Source: Cryptomeria japonica
Lineage: Eukaryota > Streptophyta > Pinopsida > Cupressales > Cupressaceae
NCBI RefSeq assembly: GCF_030272615.1
Contig: NC_081412.1
Location: forward strand, 475,487,657-475,551,656
Direction of reading: 5' to 3'
DNA length: 64,000 nt
In this document: positions 47,390-60,244 of the stretch, in pieces
Position numbering within the stretch: position 1 is the first letter of the stretch
Layout of the letters: every line of letters starts with the position of its first letter
The notes under the pieces: generated by a model
Databases searched by the model: none
Seen by the model: the letters and a program-made list of their open reading frames with translations, nothing else
Told to the model about the DNA's origin: nothing
Program-made: the position numbers and the translations under genes

Positions 47390-49308
47390 TATTTCATCAA
47401 TATGATAACTGTGAATGGTTATGAAACACCTGATAAACCCCTTTTCATAGTTGAAGGTGCTAATACTCTTCAAAATTCTCAACCTCTTAACAAGCCTCTC
47501 TTGGTGGTTCAAGGTGGTTATAGTAATGATGCCTTTTGCACTCCTAACAAACCAATTATTATTATACAAGGAGGATATACCACTAAGAGTCCTTATGAGT
47601 ATGCTAAATAGATTACCCGAGAGAGTTACAATTCAGTTTCCTGCACATATAATATGAGCAACAATAGGCAACATAATCCTCCTCGGATTATCCCTTCTTA
47701 ACTTCCTACTTCTCAACCTATTCTTCTACCAACATCTCGTATCTCACAAACTCTTTGTAAGGAGTATGATCTTATTGAACAACTTAAAGCTACTCTTTCC
47801 AAGATATCTCTTTGGGATTTGATTCAAACTTCATCAACACATCATGGAATGTTACAAGATTCTTTAAAGATCGTAGACGCCCCACCCATAGTGACACCTA
47901 ATAATATAGCTACTTTGATTGATCCTATGAAAGAATCTAAAGATTGAATTGTATTCACACAAGATGAGTTACCCTCACCTGAGAATCAACATCAATATGA
48001 TCCTCTTATGTTTGTTATTCTTATCAATAGTAATGCTATAATAATAACCTTAATGTACAATGGATATGGCCTTAGCATAAGATTAAAGCGGATCGTTCTC
48101 TTATTCAACCTGATTCTCTTACTATATGTTTCTTTGATAATGTTGCTAGATATTCTTTAGGTACTATTACCTTGCCTATTAAGGTGGGACCTATTATTTT
48201 ACGTACACCTATTCATGTCATGCTCGATAACCTTACCTACAATATTCTATTAGGACGACCTTGGATTCATTATATGCAAGTTGTCTTGTCTACTTTGCAT
48301 AACAAACTTAAGTTCATATACAACAATAAGAATTATACTATGTTTGCTGATACTAATTTACAAGCTCCATTACAAACCTCATCTTCTTGTTCAACTACTT
48401 CTAATTCTTCTAAAACTACTCCTACATCTTCAAGTATGCCTATTTCCTTGAGTACTCTTGATTCTTCTTCCACTCACACTGAATCACCATTTCCTCCAAA
48501 GGATACTTTTTCACCAGAAAAAGTTCTCTTGGAGGACAATTGGGGGTCCTTAGATTTTACGATTGCCTTTGTAGGAGAATACAAAGTCTCTCCAAGATAA
48601 CATAAGACTAAAAGTGAAGATATGGTGGAAACTAAAAAGCAACCCACTTTGTCTACATAACTAGGTAACAATTTTGTGGCTACTTCTAATTCAGACCCGT
48701 TTAGAATATTCTTCTAATTCATCTAATTATGTCATTGAGACCTACGAGGCCCCACCATCTCTTTTTGATTTGCCATCGCTTTATGGTCCGGGTTTTCACA
48801 TTTTAGCTAAGAGTGGATATAATGGCAATGGTTGTGCACAAATAAATAAGGGATTAAGGTTCCTTTAGAAAATAACATATGTGAAGCTTCATTTGGACTT
48901 GGATATAATTCTTCAAAGCCTATAAAAGCTTCTAAAGGACCATCTATCAATGTTAGTGCTATATTTAGTAGTGATGATGACTTCCTTTCAATTAGATCAT
49001 CCTCTACATCTCTCAACACTCATCACATTCATAAGGAGGTCATGGTGGTTGACAAGTCTCTTTATGAATCTCCCCAAGAGATTGGCGATCTCACTTATGT
49101 GGCTTTACCTTCTATTCATACACTCTCTTATATAAATAAGGCTCTAATGAGTTATACTTATATCCCTCTCCTAAGGTTTCTTTTATGCATGATGATATTT
49201 GTGTGCAAGAGGAGCATGACTCGGTGGCTTATTTTTCTCCTACAAACTACTTTCTTTATCAAAATATTTCAATACTTATCATCTTATACATTTTTTTTCT
49301 CTAATTGA
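47390..49308 (+). pseudogene. Element E gypsy gag-protease relic
   Basis: The frame, broken by stops and shifts, reads EYDLIEQLKATLSKISLWDL (47765), FTQDELPSPENQHQYDP, a decayed protease active-site region near 48040-48100, and LPIKVGPIILRTPIHVMLDN then NILLGRPWIHYM at 48172-48300. This matches the protease of B and F. A Ser/Thr-rich linker to 48600 and further scraps to 49308 follow. RT and integrase are absent. The frame lies in the same direction as the LTR at 50733. Confidence 0.8.
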
Positions 49309-50717
49309 TGGTAGAGCATTTAACATGTCATATTCAAATTCCTCATCTAATATATCATATATTTAAAGGACATTAGTGGCTATCATGTTTCTCTTTACCA
49401 TATGACATTGGTAGCTTACCTATTGGGGGCTCATTGTCATTCATGATAGTACAATTTCATGTGCAATCATACTTTGGAAAGGAACATAATAGCCTATGTT
49501 TGTCGCATCTCTTGTCTCTATGGGGGCAAGAATTATTTCAAACATCTCTCCTTCTTTAGATTAAAACTTTCCCCTTTGTGAAGTAGTGTCTTCTATAAGG
49601 ATCTCTTGTTCGATTGTAGAGGTGTATATCCCTATTGGGAATTGCCTCTCTCATATTTGAAAAAGTATCACTAATAAGGATCTTAAGTACATATCCTTAA
49701 TTAGGACCTCTTCCTTGGTGTTGGAAATCTCTAAGCATTCATCAAATTCTTTTCTTCATTGAGTGGTATATTTTATAGGGAGCTCTTTTGTGTTTTGAAT
49801 GTGCTTATCCCTAATGAGGATATCTTTCATTAATTTAGAAGAGTGTTTCAATTATAAATGATCTCTCTTTGATGTCCTTGTCTCTATACTTGGGGGGCAA
49901 GAATGACATTTCAACCTTCTATTCTTTTCTCCAAAGAGTCACCTTTCCTTCGTTGAGTTGTATTTTTTATTTGATGTCATTTATTGATAGAATATGTGCG
50001 TTCCTTATTTAGGACCTATTATTTATTTGAAATGATACATCTTTCATGAATAATATAACCTTAGTGAAAGTGTGTAATCCTTCACTAAGAATCCTCTTTT
50101 CCTAAATATTGGAGAAGGTGTGTATTCTTCTTTTCCTTCTCTTCTTTTTAAAAGATATTATCTTTATCAAATATTCCCACTATTCTCAAAGGTGGGTGTC
50201 TTTGGATAATGATCTATTCCTCCTTTTTCATAATTTAAAAGGTAATTATTTTTCAAACCCTAATTGTGCATTTTTTGCTTAATATTTCACATCTTATGTT
50301 AGAGAGCTCCAATTATCACACTCTTGGTTATGTTAGAATTGTGGCTTAGTTCTCTTTCTTACCAAATGATTCTCGATTGGTTTTGATCTTGTATCAAACC
50401 TTGTTGTGAGCATTTATCATCAATTTTCCTTCATAATTCGATGTGGTAAACATGATACCCTTTTTCAACTCACTAATTAGCAAGCTTAAATAGGGGGTAC
50501 ATATAGATATCCGCAAATTTCATCATTTCTTTAGTAAGCATTTAGCTGATTTTGTGATTTTATCTAACAGTGCGGTTTTGTAGGATGTGGTTCCTAACAG
50601 TTTATTGTAGATACCACTGTGGGCTTTGTTCGACACCTTATGGATATATCCTTTTTCATGAAATGTTTACTTTTTTGTACTTTAGCTTTCATATGCACGT
50701 AGTGTCATATGACTGCT
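49309..50717 (+). other. Element E 3' non-coding region
   Basis: No gene is supported. The sequence contains irregular repeats of phrases such as TCCCTAATGAGGA, TTCCTTATTTAGGA and GATCTCTTG at intervals of roughly 60-120 bases, then typical gypsy 3' DNA. Confidence 0.6.
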
Positions 50718-50732
50718 AAAGTGGGGGCTAAA
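50718..50732 (+). promoter_or_regulatory. Polypurine tract of element E
   Basis: AAAGTGGGGGCTAAA directly precedes TGTAGCATCG of the LTR, which fixes E on the plus strand and the LTR as its 3' copy. Confidence 0.75.
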
Positions 50733-51660
50733 TGTAGCATCGTAAATTGTACATCCTTGGGGTGGTACAATTCCACGCTTAGGTTAGCACCCACCCTAGT
50801 GTGTTGCATCTTGCATTTTAATTTTCCTTGAAGAATTTAACTAATTAATTAAATTAAATCTAAAGTCCTCTTTCATCCCTCTACACAACATAAAATTGTG
50901 CCCTTAATCCTAAGTGTGCCCCTTTTTATTTTATTCTTTTAATTAATTCATTCATCAAAAGCCCCAATTATGTCCTATTTCAACCTTCAAGGCTCGATTT
51001 CGCATATCTAAATACCTTGAATTGTCACACCGAGCTAGGATTGACTTTGTAATCATGATATCAAGATCATGTTTTGGCAGTTTTATAATATTTAAATCTA
51101 ATTTGATGCAAAATTATATCATTTCTAGGTGTGCCTATGATCAAAAACAAAGTTAGGGTTTCATACATATAACCTTTCCTTTCCTCATTTGAAAGATCCA
51201 TCTACAAGCAATTGAAGGAGACTCTTATGAAGTAAAAGTATACGTTATGTGGAGTCTTCAATCAACAAATTAATAATTAATCAAGTCTTCATCAACCATT
51301 TTTATCATCAATTGAAGCTTTGAAGATATTGAAGAATAATAGGAGATCACCAACTATTGATTGGTTGATACCTCTCTCTTAGGGTTTGGTATGGTTTCAT
51401 GTTATTCTCATATCTTTATTTGAGTTACATAACACTTATTTCTGATCTAAATTAATTCTTAAGATCCATTATTGAATTTGTGATTTGAATCATTTTCATT
51501 TACATTATGTTCATTTGGGATTTTATGCTCATATAGTAGGATAGAACTCTAATTATTTGATTTCAGCATATTTAGGATCTTATACACACATAAAGTTCTT
51601 GCACACATATGTTTAATATATTATTGGCTATTTGTATATGTGGAAATCACCAGAACAAGG
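50733..51660 (+). repeat. 3' LTR of element E
   Basis: It begins TGTAGCATCGTAAATTGTAC and is collinear with the LTR lodged in element B at 19375-20369. The 3' end is uncertain: homology stops just after GTGGAAATCACC at about 51655. No 5' LTR of E is in the window in the expected place. Confidence 0.8.
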
Positions 51661-52879
51661 CATTTGACTAAGACAAAACCCTATATAGCCACCCCTACAC
51701 CCTTTTCCATCTTGTAGGTATATTTGCAAGATTCTGACGGAGCTACAGAGTTTTTGGAAGATAGAGTTCATAGGCATAGGTTAAGACTTAGAGGAAGGCC
51801 CTAATATTTTTGGACCAAGGCAAACAACATCCTGGTCTAGGATCATGGTGCCTAGTACCACTTTCCTTTGAGTTTTTTGGCTTCTTTTGGCAATTTTCCA
51901 GCTCAGGATCTCAGTTTGTAATTTCCAAAAGTATAGTGTCGTTTCGTAACAAGGACCAAGACACCCAACACCCTGGTCCAGGTCATTCCGACTTATTTTT
52001 TGATGTCAAGTTCACATCTTAATTTTATTTCCTATTTTGTGGTTTATATCTCAGTTTCAGTTCTACATTTATCTTTTATTTCAATTTAGATCATCACTTT
52101 CATTCATCTCTCTAGCTTAGTTCATCATTATTGCACGTTTAGCTCACTTTCCTTTCATACCAGCAAAAGAATAGAAACCCTACGAGTATTCGTTGACTCT
52201 CTTTCATAAGATTTACATAAATTGAATCACTTCCTTAGGCTCTTTCGTATTCCAATGTATGGAGTAAAGTGGGGTTAGGTCCTAAACTCCTTGATCCCAT
52301 TTTTCACCATCAAAATATCATATTTGGAGAAGATGCACTAGTACATTCGGAGCTGATTTCTAATGGCTGTTCATCGGATTTTCAAAGAATTTTCATCAGA
52401 GTGTCGATAAAATCCACTGTCAAAAACTCAGCGTCGGATTGGTCGACGATGCCATGCCCGTCGAAAATTCGAAAATCCAATGGACTTTGCCGATGATCAA
52501 AGAAGTCGTTGGTCAAAAGCTTGGTATTCATCATAATTCTAACGATGATCATTTTTATAAAAAAATAAAATATAAAAGAGCCATCGAAAGAAGGAAGTTC
52601 TTTCAATTTGTTTTAAATCCTAAGGGGTTCAGGGTTTAGGTTTTCAGTTGCTTCAATACTTGAGAAAAGCCCTTTTGGTTTCTAATTTGGCATTACTATA
52701 TTCACTTAAGCGATGGGTTCATTTATCATAAAAGTGTTCTCCCCTTGTCATTTACCTAGGCGGTCCCTTTAAATATTTTATTCTTGTTCACTTTTAATTT
52801 GCCTTTTCTAATGTCTATTGGGCCTTATAAGTATCATGCGATTTTCTGTTGATCTGATGGTCCATGTTGATTCGCGACC
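51661..52879. other. Unassigned region after element E
   Basis: I see no gene. A 30-base phrase starting GGACCAAG and ending CTGGTCYAGG occurs twice (about 51811 and 51954) and can fold on itself (GGACCA with TGGTCC). Short ORFs here lack family resemblance. Confidence 0.5.
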
Positions 52880-54640
52880 AAAAAGTGCTTGAAACTTAGT
52901 TTCCGCGAAGTAGCGAAAGGTGAAGGTGGACCCAGAATATAGGTTTGGACCAAATCTAAACACCGATCAAGTTTCATCTGATCAGATGGACAACGTGGTT
53001 TCGTGAGATCAAGATAAATGTGTTTTAACCTTCGCGAAGTGGCAAAAGGGTTTGGCGGGTCCGAGAGATAAGTGGTCTTCTTTGGTTAAAGAATGATCAG
53101 GTTGGAAAAAGATCAATGGCTTCTCGTTTTTTCATGGCCGGGAGATGCACGAGCTATACCTTCAGTGAAATAATGAAAAGGTAGAGGCTCCCGCTAAGAG
53201 TGGTAGTAAATATGGTAACCCCAGTTGGCGATGATATGGCGGTGACAAGCCACTCAGTTGGCGGTATGCAGTGGGTCCGAGCAAGGTTGTCATAAAAAGT
53301 GTAAACAACGAGCAAGTTCTTGAGATCTAATGGCTCGCCTGCGTTCATGAAGATAAGATGCTAGCAAGTTAGTCATTGCAAGTAGCGAAAAGGCCGATGG
53401 GCCCAAGGGACAGGCATGGCATGAAGTTAAAAGCAGATTAGGTCTCTTTTGATCTAACAGTTCTCGTGGTTTCATGGCTACAAGCCAAACGAAGAATAAT
53501 GTTCGCGAAGTCGTGAAAGACAGGTGGAAATCACACGGAGGAGTGACGTGGCATAACAGCTGCCACTTTTGTAGAGCTTGGAAAAAGATCAATGGCTTCT
53601 CGTTGTTTTGTGGCTGGGAGATGCACGAGCTATACCTTCAGCGAAATAGTGAAAAGGTTGAGGGTCCCGCTAAGAGTGGTAGTAAATGTGGTAACCCCAG
53701 TTGGCGATGACATGGCGGTGACAAGGCACTCAATTGGCGGTATGCAGTGGGTCTAGGCAAGGTTGTCATAAAAGAGTAAACAACGAGCAAGTTCTTGAGA
53801 TCTAACGAATCGCGTGAATTTGCAAAGATAAGATGCTAGCAAGTTAGTCATTGCAAAGTAGAAAAAAGGCCGATGAGCCCAAGGGATAGGCATGGTATGA
53901 AGTTAAAAGTAGATCAAGTCTGTTTTGATCTAACGGTTCTCGTGGTTTTGTGGCTGCAAGCTAAACGAAGAATAATGTTCATGAAGTCATGAAAGATAGG
54001 TGGAAATCACACAGAGGAGTGACATGACACGTGGTTTAAAAAAGTGGTTGAGGGCCTGCCTAGGTGTAACCGACAGTTATGTGGGAATAGTAAAAGGGAA
54101 CACGTGGCAGATTAAGGGTGGAACCAAAAGGAGTTTCCAGGGCTAATGACCGACTACCATGTGGCATTTTTTAATCGGATAACAAGTGGGGTAAGTAATT
54201 CTTGGATAAAGGGCCCACTTAAAAGGCATTCATCTCAAGATTGATCCAACACTTCTCGTTGTTTCGTGACCTGAAGATGCCCGCAGCTTAACCTCAGTGA
54301 AATGGCAAAAATCATTAGCCGTCAAGATGAGGCGCGGTTAGTTTAAAGGATTGACGGTCCCGATTGGTGTTAAATGCTGGGTGATTTGAGTTTGATCTAA
54401 CGCTTGGTGCAGCCTCGCGAAGGAAAAGTGCATGACTGTTAAACTCTGCGAAGTGGCAAAAAGGAGGTAGGGCCCGACACTAAAGCAAACAAATTAAATG
54501 GAGATAAAGGCGATGTAAGTTCTTGAGATCCAACGGCCAGCATTGTTTTGCGAAAGAAAAGAGCACAGGTTTTATGTTCTACGAAGTAGCGAAAGAGCGA
54601 AATAGGGGAAAGACTTAGAGAAATTATGACCCGTTGGAGC
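52880..54640 (+). repeat. Dispersed GCGAAGTRGCGAAAG-type repeats upstream of J
   Basis: About eleven copies of a phrase close to GCGAAGTRGCGAAAG occur (near 52905, 53035, 53170, 53382, 53503, 53645, 53856, 53972, 54296, 54447 and 54580), 80-320 bases apart. They often precede GGTCCGA-like or GATCTAACGG phrases. The region is GC-richer than its flanks and has no convincing ORF. It ends about 310 bases before J's start codon. Confidence 0.65.
53105..54035 (+). repeat. Tandem duplication of a 476-base unit
   Basis: Bases 53105-53580 and 53581 to about 54035 align nearly end to end (GAAAAAGATCAATGGCTTCT at both starts), with scattered substitutions. Each unit contains three of the GCGAAGT-type phrases. 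Confidence 0.85.
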
Positions 54641-54779
54641 CAGTTTTGAATTCAATTTGGCAAATTTAATTCTGAAAAGAAAGCCGAAGCATGCGGAGTT
54701 AATTTCTAAAAACTTAAATGTCAACTTGCCCTTTTTAGTCCGCATCAACTTGATTGCTAAGTATTGTTTCATCGAAGTT

Positions 54780-54837
54780 TGCTGCAAAGCGAATTGTTGT
54801 AGAGCGAATTGTTGCAGAGTGATTTTCTTCAGGCGAA
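54780..54837 (+). repeat. Short tandem repeat before J
   Basis: Three imperfect copies of an 18-20 base unit built on GCGAATTGTTGCAGA. Confidence 0.6.
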
Positions 54838-54953
54838 TAATAAGGTTTCTTGTGCTTTCCTTGATAACTCTTGGTTTGTTCTCAAATACTGCTATGTGAA
54901 TTACTTCATTAGAGGTCTGTGCTAGCTTCTAGTGGTATAATTGTTTGACCAGA

Positions 54954-57900
54954 ATGGCACCCAGAAGCGAATTTATAGGGAAATTGAATTACCAAGACCG
55001 AAATATCTATGATAATTTTTTAGAGCAATTAACCATGTCCACCAATGCTGGGGCTAAGGCCAAAGAGCTAGTACCTAAGAGCCCTCGTCTAAAAATTGGA
55101 GATGGCCTTTATGATAAGGGTAATTGGTTGAGGGACCCTGAAATAGGATTGTCAGGCTTAGGACTCTTCATTGTCGGTTTTGGGTAGAGGAATTCCCTAG
55201 CTCCTTTGAATGGCATATGGGAGCAGGATGTAGGAAAGCTTGTGCTCCCAAGTGTTTTTATGGATGTAGATCTGTAAGCCCTGATTGCATAGAATTATGA
55301 CTATGTGGCAAGATGCATCAGGAACATAAAGGGATCAGTCTTGATTGAGAAAAATGAAGATGAATTCAGGAAAGTGTTTAAACTCAATGAGTCCTCAAAT
55401 TTGTTAGAACCTATTGACTTTGAGTCGTTAGCCTAGGTTTACAACACACAAAGGGATCATCTTAGAAGTGGCCCATTGAAAGAATTCTTTGTAAAGATAG
55501 GGGGGTTAACAATTGTAGGCCCCAGCACAATGGAACCATTCTCTCTCAACCTATTCACTTTGAGAGCTAAGGGTATGTATTGGGCATTATGCTAGATTTT
55601 TGGAGAGGATGCTGAAAAGACTATGCCAACCAACTGTATGTTAATGATTGCACAAATTCTAAACCCCTCCCTAGCAATAACATTTGATTATGCCTCATAC
55701 CTTGCTGATGCAATTCATAAAGGGCTAGTAGGAATAAAAAATGGTAAGGTGGATAGGCCATTTGGATGGTACTCCATGTTAATGCATATGTTTCTGTTCA
55801 AAGGGGCTGATTATTTTGGAAAGGAGATGGACCTGATTAAGGTCAAGGATAAAGAGGAGATGCCAGTGCAATTGTGGAGTACTGTTCTATCTTGGGATAG
55901 AGAATATGCAAGTTATTTAAAGTTCGATAGATGCTTTACATCTAAAATTAGGATTCTTCTATGCAAAGAAAACCCTAGAATTCCTAAGGCTCTTTTGGAG
56001 TTTCTCAGACCAAAGGAGTTTGCAGAGGATATCAAGATTATTCACAATTGGGGAGACATATATTTGTACCCTGTGTCTACTATTTTTAGAGTGTTTGGAT
56101 TTAGAGGAACCCCCTTTTTACTACCCTATCAGGTCCCATTGAAGATAGGGATTGCATAAGTCCTGAGACAAATTGGGGGAGTACAAGAAGCAGAGCTAAC
56201 GAATAGAGGTAAAGGGACTATTTTTCCAACTATTACCATGGCTCACCATTTTGTGATCACTAAGGGTGGATGGAGATTTTTTGAAGAATTATTTAATCCA
56301 TATAGGTTGTCTACTGCAGTGTCAAGATGTGGAGACCCCGAGGATTTTTTCAATGGCATGTTTAGAAAAAGAGCAGTGTGCAAAGGTAGGCCACATCAAT
56401 TTCAGTTCCCAGAAGATCTGATTAGAAATGAATTCAACTTAGATGAGCAAGAACTGAGGAAGGAGAAGTGGGTAGCATATAAGAAAGCCCTTGATTTTAT
56501 CCATCAATTTGACACTGGCTATGACCCCCTTTCTAGCTTCAATCCATTTGAGGAGAAAATAAAATTCCTGATTCTTTATTTTGAAGATCTCATGCAGACC
56601 TTAAAAGAAAAGAGGGAGGCCATAATGCAAAATGAGCCTGATAAGGCTAAGATGGTATTGGCTAAGCCTGCCTTTGCTAAAGATATCCCACGTGGTGACT
56701 ATGTAATGCACAAAAGGTCAAAGTACACTATGATAATGCCAGTGACAGGTGAGCCTTCCACTTCAAAAGGGAAGAGGAAAATTGAAGATGTCGTTGACAT
56801 CCAGGATTCCTCTAAGAAGCAGAGAGTGGGAAAGGAAATTGAAACCGATGAGCCTCAATATTCTCCATCTTAGTCTCCTATCCACATTAGAGATGAACAA
56901 GCTATGGCTGAACAATTATTGCAGTTAGGGAGGCTCGGTGAGATTGCCTATACCTATGAGGAGACCCAAGAGGGGATGCCTGAAGAGCCACCTAATGCCG
57001 AAATGGATTTTACTGATGGTGAGTTAAAGGGACAAGAAATGGACCTTACTGTTAAGCAAGCTAGTGAAGAATTCCTAGCTGATAATAATTTTGTCACATC
57101 AGGAGCTTTTATATAGTTTCTATGGAAGCAAAATATTGATCAATTCAAGACTAGATGTGAATAGAGGAAAAGTGAACAGCCTCTTAAAAATACAACTCAG
57201 GTAGAAGAAGAGGTTAAGCAATAAATGATGGAGGAGTTCAAAGCAATCACCCCTGAGAAAGGAAGAGAAATGGTAGCAAAGGCCGGTGTGTTGATTCTCC
57301 CTAAATGGGATATAGTTGATGCCTTAGTGCTTGATGCAGTGAGGAAAGAAACAAAGCCTATGGAAGGAGTAACATTCAAAAAAGATAGTGCTGCTCTTAT
57401 CATGTGGTCTTTAAAGAAGGATGAAAACAAAAGAAGGAAGGATGCATCAGATTCTAGCCTCTTAGGAGGCATGATAGTTAAAAGAGTCCAGGACACAAGG
57501 GTAGTGGAAGCTGCAAGCATAGTCCTAGAGACTGCAAAATTCAATGTTGCGGTGGCAGAGAAAGAGGCACAAGAAAAGGCTAATCTCTAATTGAAGTTGG
57601 AGACTATTTTAAAAGCTTACAATGATGCTAAAGAAGGAATAGGCAACAAAGACAGCATAATTTCTAGACTCTAGAGTCAACTGGCAGGTTAATATCATCC
57701 CGGCAAATCTTCTACACTCATGATAGCCTCCTCTTCAGCAAGACCCCCTCTTACTAGTCCCATCATTGAATATCCCCCTTCTCCTATGCCTTCTAGTTCC
57801 CAATTACCTGAAAATGTCCAACATGAGTTGTAAAAATTGAAACAAGCTCGGACATTGTATGCAAACAAATATGAGGAGAAGGTGAAAGCCACCATCTTGA

Positions 57901-58043
57901 AGTTTGCTGACTCAGTCAAAACCTCCAATGTATACATAAATATGAAGAGGATTCTTGAGATTTTGATCAAATTGAGAGAAGAAGAAGCCACTTTGGAACC
58001 AATCCTGAATAAGTGGGTGCCTAGAGGTAAAGACATGCACTAG
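54954..58043 (+). pseudogene. J: unrecognised frame of about 1030 codons with only TAG/TAA interruptions
   Basis: From ATG at 54954 (MAPRSEFIGKLNYQDRN) one frame runs to 58043 without a shift. Fourteen internal stops are all TAG (55185, 55290, 55434, 55593, 56871, 57114, 57162, 57672) or TAA (55275, 56157, 57222, 57588, 57690, 57831). I do not recognise the protein. Residues 1-440 look globular, with aromatic-rich segments (FGWYSMLMHMFLFKGADYFG); about 500-600 are charged; 600-660 are basic with a nuclear-signal-like KGKRKIED and KKQRVGKE; the C-terminal 300 residues are Lys/Glu-rich and probably coiled-coil. No gag, protease or pol motif is seen. It may be a passenger gene of a large retroelement whose leader is the repeat region upstream. 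Confidence 0.6.
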
Positions 58044-58469
58044 AGGATGTTTGCATGCTACGTGTTGCTAACATTGCAGTCGGCAATACATGCGAGGGTG
58101 ACCTCTGATGAGGTGGCATCAACATTTGTATAGTAACATTGATAGCACCTAAATAATAATACATTAAATATATCAAACATTAAATATATGAAAAATGCAA
58201 GAATTGTAAACAAGGATGAACCTTTATTTTGAAAATTGACAGTATCAAGTATGATTCATTTTAGGTACTCAGAGTGATAAGCCAAGCAAGTGATAATACA
58301 AGAAAATCATCATCACTTGATCCTGCAACACCTTGATCGTAGGAATGACTTTCATGAGGGTGGATAAATTGCTGTAAAAACAATACGTTTAGTTAATGAC
58401 ATAAAAAGAGAATAAAATATAAGCCATTATTGAACTTTTGTTATAATTAAAGCTTTCATTAATGTTTAC

Positions 58470-58883
58470 TTGCAAGTTTTTTGCTGTCTTATACAATAAT
58501 TTCACCCTCTGTCATATCTCATCAGTGGCAGGATGCACAACTACCAAAGCAACAATCTCTTTTCTAATTTTTATAAGAGGCATTTTAAAGAATTTCACAA
58601 GGTCTGTGGGATCTTCAGGGTCATCATTGCTTAACCCTAATGATTTCACATCCATAGAAAGGTGCTCAGGTACTACAACTCCCTTTCCCTTTCCCCGAAC
58701 ATCCGTCTATGTCAAGAATATCATTAACAATTACAAAATTAGTATAAATCACTAAAAAAAAGAACATAATAATGTAGCAGTTTGCTTCTACCTAATTTGT
58801 ACAATTACAATGAGGTTTACCTGTTTGGTAGAAGTGTCGCAAGGTACATCTCTGTCTCTGATATGTGATAGATCCATGTCAGC
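58470..58883 (-). CDS. Two downstream exons of a CACTA accessory gene
   Basis: On the minus strand an exon at 58821-58883 (acceptor CATAG, 21 codons, MDLSHIRDRDVPCDTSTKQ, donor CAG|GTAAAC) is followed by an exon at 58470-58706 (acceptor CATAG, 79 codons, donor CAA|GTAAAC) in the same phase. The second contains one TGA. The product is Asp/Lys-rich with no known domain. It may be the 3' part of the transposase transcript or a second CACTA gene. Confidence 0.4.
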
Positions 58884-59305
58884 CTATGACAAAGAAAAAA
58901 TATAAAAAATGTTAGCGAAATTACATCATACACAACATGAATAACATGAACTTTGTAGACAAAAAAAGTATTAAATAATAAAAAAGATGATGTCATCAAA
59001 ATCATTGTAAATTTTGTAATTCCTTACCTTTACTTTATGTAGACTATGCAGGATCCTCAACTAAATGGTCACATAAATACTCACATAGCTAATAAACAAT
59101 CCAATTTCCATAAATAAACACAGTTTAAAAATTGTCACATAAATAGTCACACCCCCTATCTCCATCTCCATATTAAAAGGTGCATCATGAATTAATTATA
59201 TAATGGCATTAGAATTCAAAACAGAATGAATTAATTATGTAAAAATTATTCTATCAAGAAGTCAATATTCAATAGATAATATACTAATCGCATTTCTCAT
59301 ACATT

Positions 59306-59638
<333 letters not shown>

Positions 59639-60166
59639 TCAATCATGATCATCATCCACCTCATCTTCTACTTCTTCAGTATCTTCTTCTTCGGTATCTT
59701 CTTCTTCCATCACATTATACTTTATCGACCTTCCTCTTGGATCATATCTAACAACAAATGACCAACCCAGTTTATGTGGAACCTCTGAGTAAAATACTTG
59801 CTCACATTGGCTTGGAAGAACATAGGGCTCATCCCCAAGTGGTTCAAATGACCTTGTATTTAGCATTATAAAACCATTATCATGTTCAATAACAGTTCTA
59901 TCAGGATCATTTTTATTGAATCGTAGCCTGTACCATTTGACAACGAACAAAACTAATTTGAAGGAATTAAAGTCACACTTAAGTATATCATCCAAAATGC
60001 CATAGTATTGATTTTGAGAGTGTTGAGGATGAATGTCATTTCTTGATGAAATATTTGTCACCTCAAAGACTTCGGTGATGCCAGAATCACAAGTTTTCTT
60101 CTTGTCATCCAACTTTTTTATGCGACATTTATGACCATTGCAGCATATAGTGTTGTGGTGTTTGAC
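59639..60166 (-). CDS. DUF4216 exon of the CACTA element
   Basis: The exon begins after an acceptor (CGTAG) at 60166. A Cys/His-rich start (HHNTICCNGHKC) is followed by a DUF4216 domain: QYYGILDDILKCDFNSFKLV, VVKWYRL, NGFIMLNTRSFEPLGDEPYV, QCEQVFYSEVP, GWSFVVRYDPRG. The end is acidic (EEEDTEEEDTEEVEDEVDDD), closing with TGA at 59639. DUF4216 typically lies at the C-terminal end of CACTA transposase reading frames; its role is unknown. The frame is intact within the exon. Confidence 0.85.
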   Translation of the reverse strand, partial: VKHHNTICCNGHKCRIKKLDDKKKTCDSGITEVFEVTNISSRNDIHPQHSQNQYYGILDDILKCDFNSFKLVLFVVKWYRLRFNKNDPDRTVIEHDNGFIMLNTRSFEPLGDEPYVLPSQCEQVFYSEVPHKLGWSFVVRYDPRGRSIKYNVMEEEDTEEEDTEEVEDEVDDDHD

Positions 60167-60244
60167 CTACGATATGTCAAACATGTAAAATTAATTGCAT
60201 TGTGAGTTGATAAACATATGGGTGATTAATAAATTTATACGTAC

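Noticed and set aside
54954-58043. Genetic code with TAG/TAA read as glutamine
   Set aside because: Other elements in the window use TAG and TAA as decay products, with TAG at a conserved Trp in G's gag, and genuine frames also end in TAA or TAG. Mutational decay is simpler.
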